This document shows positions 31,022 through 33,637 of a DNA stretch of 33,637 bases, piece after piece. Location of the stretch: the NCBI GenBank assembly GCA_041691295.1, contig JBEPVA010000015.1:1-33637 (forward strand). The letters are read 5' to 3'. The notes under the pieces were generated by a model. The model was given only the letters and a program-made list of their open reading frames with translations. It did no database searches and was not told the DNA's origin. Source of the stretch: DATEHG01 sp041691295. GTDB taxonomy: Bacteria > Gemmatimonadota > Gemmatimonadetes > Gemmatimonadales > GWC2-71-9. The translations under genes and the position numbers were made by a program. Within the stretch, counting starts at the first letter, position 1, and each line of letters starts with the position of its first letter.

Positions 31022-31081
31022 CGGGCCACCGCGGCTCGCGAACAGCGACTAGCCGCTTGCTCACGGGCCCTCCAATCCGGG

Positions 31082-31546
31082 TCAGCGGTCGACGTAGAAA
31101 TCGACCCGAGCCGTTCCGGTGCAGGCCGCCACCACATTCGGGTTGCCGCTGCCACCCAGCAGCGCATACAGTTTGGGACAGACGTTGGCATTGGTCGGAT
31201 AGGATCGGATGATTGCATACTGGGTGGTCGTCCTTCCCGAGGTCACGGTGAACAGTTGCCACGCCAGCTTCACATCTTTCTGGGTGAATGTAAAATTCGA
31301 AGGCAGGAAGACCGCCAGGCCGGCCGGGACCGTACCGGTGGCGGTCGTCGCCGGCCATTGCGTGTTGGATTCGAAGTAGGAAAAGGCCGCGTGCCGGACC
31401 ACTGTAATGGCGCCGATCAGACGCGCGGCGGTGGCCCGGTCCTTCAGGGCCTGGGCCTTCGGGATCGCGATCCGGGCCAGGATCCCGATGATCACGATGA
31501 CGATCATGATTTCCAGCAGCGTAAACCCCCGCTGCCGGTTGCTCAC
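31082..31546 (-). CDS. Type IV pilin / pseudopilin-like protein
   Basis: A 154-residue protein with a classical prepilin leader: RQRG | FTLLEIMIVIVIIGILARIA, cleavage after G7 and the invariant Glu at mature position 5. The hydrophobic N-terminal helix is followed by a globular domain with two cysteines near the C-terminus (NVCPKLY and AACTGTA) that may form the usual disulfide loop. It could be a pilin or a type II secretion pseudopilin; no assembly genes are in the window. The GTG at 31546 overlaps the stop of the preceding gene by four bases. Confidence 0.88.
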   Translation of the reverse strand: MSNRQRGFTLLEIMIVIVIIGILARIAIPKAQALKDRATAARLIGAITVVRHAAFSYFESNTQWPATTATGTVPAGLAVFLPSNFTFTQKDVKLAWQLFTVTSGRTTTQYAIIRSYPTNANVCPKLYALLGGSGNPNVVAACTGTARVDFYVDR

Positions 31547-32040
31547 GGCGCCACTCCCGGGCGGACATCGATGCTGTAGTCCGGCTGACCGGTTAGCGGA
31601 ATGACCACCGGGAGTGCCATGGTCGAGTCACCAAAGGCCATCCGCAGTTCAAAGCTGGCGCCGCCGTTGGCTTGGTAGCGGATATCGCTCGGGCGCGGTT
31701 CAAGCTCCGCCAGCGTGCCCGGCAGTCGTCCCCGTTCGCGATAGTAGGCCACCACCGCGATCGCCTGCGTCACCAGGGTGGATGCCGAGGTGCGGAGGGT
31801 CAATGCCGGGGGTGGCAGATCGGGCTCGACCGGCTGCAGCCAGGCGGGCGGGGCAATGAACAGCCAGGCGGCCAACAGCCCGAGCGCGATGAGCGCCGTA
31901 CCGCGGACGTATGGCGAGCGCGGGCGGCGTTCGGCTGCTGCCGCCCGGGCACGGGCCTGGTCATCCTGCAGCACGCTGTCCAGGGCACTGCCCAGGTCCT
32001 CTGGATCGGGATCGGTCGTTCCGGTCTTGGAGGATTTCAT
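31543..32040 (-). CDS. Single-pass membrane protein coupled to pilin gene
   Basis: A 165-residue protein with an acidic cytoplasmic N-terminus (TGTTDPDPEDLGSALDSVLQ), a single hydrophobic segment (about residues 50-68) and an extracytoplasmic domain of about 95 residues with VTQAIAVVAYYRERGRLPGTLAEL. The latter resembles the mature part of pilin-like proteins without the prepilin leader. It is translated just before the pilin with a four-base overlap and probably works with it. The ATG at 32040 is preceded by AAGGGA; the 30 codons upstream are rejected. Confidence 0.7.
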   Translation of the reverse strand: MKSSKTGTTDPDPEDLGSALDSVLQDDQARARAAAAERRPRSPYVRGTALIALGLLAAWLFIAPPAWLQPVEPDLPPPALTLRTSASTLVTQAIAVVAYYRERGRLPGTLAELEPRPSDIRYQANGGASFELRMAFGDSTMALPVVIPLTGQPDYSIDVRPGVAP

Positions 32041-32192
32041 CGGGTTCCCTTCGCGGGCTGGAGTACAGCGCGATACGGGCTGGCACACGGCCGGTCGAAT
32101 CCCGACTCCACTCCTGGCCACCTTCCTCACCGACGAACCTGAAAGGATAGGGGCGAAGCTGGTCCGGCACCGAGACCTGTCCTATTGGATCT

Positions 32193-32267
32193 TGCTAACG
32201 GCCGACTTCTGCTCGCTAACAGCTACTGGCTGCTTGCGAACAGCTAACAGCCAAAGGCTAAGAGCTA
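32193..32267 (-). repeat. TTAGCTGT-type array containing the symporter stop
   Basis: On the coding strand the last codons and TAG stop (32258-32260) of the symporter are part of an array: ATTAGCTCTTAGCCTTTGGC, then TGTTAGCTGTTCGC, AAGCAGCC, AGTAGCTGTTAGCGAGC. The stop is contributed by a repeat unit. Confidence 0.65.
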
Positions 32268-33637
32268 ATCGCTCCGCTGCCCCACAACTTCGGCATGATC
32301 CGGTACAGCGTCACTCCGCTCAACACGAACACCACCAGCCACATCATCGCTTGCGGGGTCCGACCGTACAACGCACTCCCCACCCCGAACAGCGCCGAGT
32401 AGACGAAGCAGCAGCCGACGGCCCAGCCGACCAGCGATTGGCTGAAGCTGTCCGGCGACGGGCCGACACCGGCCTCGGCCATGATCGGCTTCCAGCCGCC
32501 GCCGGCCGGCCGGACCAGCCGGTAGAAGCTGACCAGGGTGCTTCGGTCGGTGTCCGGGGTGATCAGTGCGACCGTGACCCAGACCACGGTCGTGGCGGCC
32601 ACCGTCAGCATCAGGGTGATATGGGACGGCAGCACATGGCCTTCCTTGGCGGCAATGGCAAATCCTGCCGCGATCAGGAACGAACTCGCCATCGCGGCAA
32701 TCTCGGCCCAGGCATTGATCCGCCACCAGAACCAGCGCAGCAGGTAGAGCAGACCGGTGCCTGCGCCGATCGACAGGATCAGCTCGAACGCGCCCTTGGC
32801 GGTATCGAGCTCGAAAGTCAGCAGCGCGGCGCAGATCATCAGCAGCGCGGTCGTGATGCGTCCGACCAGCACATAGTGCCGCTCGGTGCCGCCAGTATTC
32901 AGGAACCGGCGATAGAAGTCGTGCACCAGGTAGCTGGTGCCCCAGTTGAGGTGGGTCTCGATGGTCGATCGGTACGCAGCCAGCATCCCCGCGATCATCA
33001 ACCCCAGGAAGCCGGCTGGCAGGAATTTGAGCATGGCGGGATAGGCCATGTCGTTGCCGATCAGCTTGGCGTCGACATAAGGAAAGGTCTGGGCAATATC
33101 GGACAGGTGCGGATAGACCACCGTCGAGGCCAGCGCCACGATGATCCAGGGCCAGGGCCGGAGCGCGTAGTGCATGATGTTGAACAGCAGGGTGCCAGCC
33201 ACCGCATCCTGTTCGCTCTTGGCCGCCAGCATTCGCTGGGCGATGTAACTCCCGCCGCCGGGTTCGGCGCCGGGATACCAGACCGACCACCACTGCACCG
33301 TGATCGGGATGACGAACACCGACAGCGCCACCGACCAGTCGCCGAAATCGGGCAGCAGGTTGAGGGTGCTGGCCGGGATCTGATGGAACAGCCCGCTCAA
33401 TCCGCCCACCGCCGGGTGCTTGAGCGCGAAGTACGCCGTGGCAAAGGCACCCGTGAGCGTAATGCCGAACTGGATCGAATCGGTGACCAGCACACCCCAG
33501 AGCCCCGACACCGACGCAAAGAAGATGGTGATCACCGAGCAGACCAGCAGGGTCCGCTCCATCGGCCAGCCCAGCACGATGTTGGCAATCTTGGCCGCGG
33601 CCAGGTTGACCGTCGCCATGATGACGCAGTTGAACAG
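32258..33637 (-). CDS. Sodium:solute symporter family protein (5' end beyond window)
   Basis: At least 459 residues of a polytopic SSS-family transporter; the frame stays open to the last base, so the N-terminus lies outside. About eleven hydrophobic segments remain. FASVSGLWGVLVTDSIQF is the typical helix before the QF motif, and AGFLGLMIAGMLAAYRSTIETHLNWGTSYLVHDFY matches the conserved helix 8 region that helps bind sodium. It should import a small organic solute with Na+. The ATG at 33619 is internal. The gene ends inside a repeat array. Confidence 0.87.
   Translation of the reverse strand: MFNCVIMATVNLAAAKIANIVLGWPMERTLLVCSVITIFFASVSGLWGVLVTDSIQFGITLTGAFATAYFALKHPAVGGLSGLFHQIPASTLNLLPDFGDWSVALSVFVIPITVQWWSVWYPGAEPGGGSYIAQRMLAAKSEQDAVAGTLLFNIMHYALRPWPWIIVALASTVVYPHLSDIAQTFPYVDAKLIGNDMAYPAMLKFLPAGFLGLMIAGMLAAYRSTIETHLNWGTSYLVHDFYRRFLNTGGTERHYVLVGRITTALLMICAALLTFELDTAKGAFELILSIGAGTGLLYLLRWFWWRINAWAEIAAMASSFLIAAGFAIAAKEGHVLPSHITLMLTVAATTVVWVTVALITPDTDRSTLVSFYRLVRPAGGGWKPIMAEAGVGPSPDSFSQSLVGWAVGCCFVYSALFGVGSALYGRTPQAMMWLVVFVLSGVTLYRIMPKLWGSGAISS

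Overview
The window is high-GC bacterial chromosomal DNA, about 33.6 kb, with roughly 29 credible protein genes and no tRNA, rRNA, CRISPR array or transposase that I can see. Many short lipoproteins and PD40, TonB_C-like, DUF4199 and DUF6067-type proteins, frequent GTG/TTG starts and many Asp-Arg-Gly-rich mirror ORFs suggest an environmental Gemmatimonadota-like organism. This placement is an inference from gene content, not from a marker gene. The first ~110 bases look like a damaged contig end with an adapter-like tail.

Layout. 0.4-1.5 kb: a short-chain dehydrogenase and a 54-residue Hcp-like small protein with a very strong ribosome binding site. 1.6-13.8 kb: a long run of minus-strand housekeeping and envelope genes. 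They are a DUF1624/HGSNAT-like membrane protein, a three-gene operon (zinc-ribbon membrane protein, zinc-ribbon/TPR-like M50 protease, DUF6624 lipoprotein), a DUF4440 lipoprotein, a DUF4199 protein, a GNAT enzyme, a TPR protein, a cytochrome c lipoprotein, a PD40 beta-propeller, a Uup-type ABC-F ATPase and an alpha/beta-hydrolase-fold protein that has lost its catalytic residues. 14-17.3 kb: a double TonB_C-like protein (minus strand), then an ABC exporter pair. 17.4-20.7 kb: an aldehyde dehydrogenase and an APC permease separated by tandem repeats. 20.9-24.8 kb: a carbamoyltransferase / SxtJ / DUF5989 (sxtI-sxtJ-sxtK-like) operon facing a membrane SGNH-fold protein. 24.9-30.2 kb: a sugar-phosphate nucleotidyltransferase, a NahK-like sugar kinase and a large secreted DUF6067 glycoside-hydrolase-like protein. 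30.3-33.6 kb: a CDP-alcohol phosphatidyltransferase, a type IV pilin-like pair and the 3' part of a sodium:solute symporter.

The most unusual content is repetitive DNA. A family of asymmetric inverted-repeat elements (left arm with CAGAG and GAGGGCTCC, right arm with CCTCTGTG/CCTCCGTG) occurs five times plus one orphan arm. Three copies begin 12-15 bases after a stop codon. One copy lies inside a 204-bp tandem duplication that also copied the 3' end of the kinase gene, and the right arm of the second copy encodes the core of the signal peptide of the DUF6067 protein. Separately, at least eight genes have their own short-period tandem array at, or within a few tens of bases of, the stop codon. 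These arrays differ in unit but share position and are mostly purine-rich on the coding strand.
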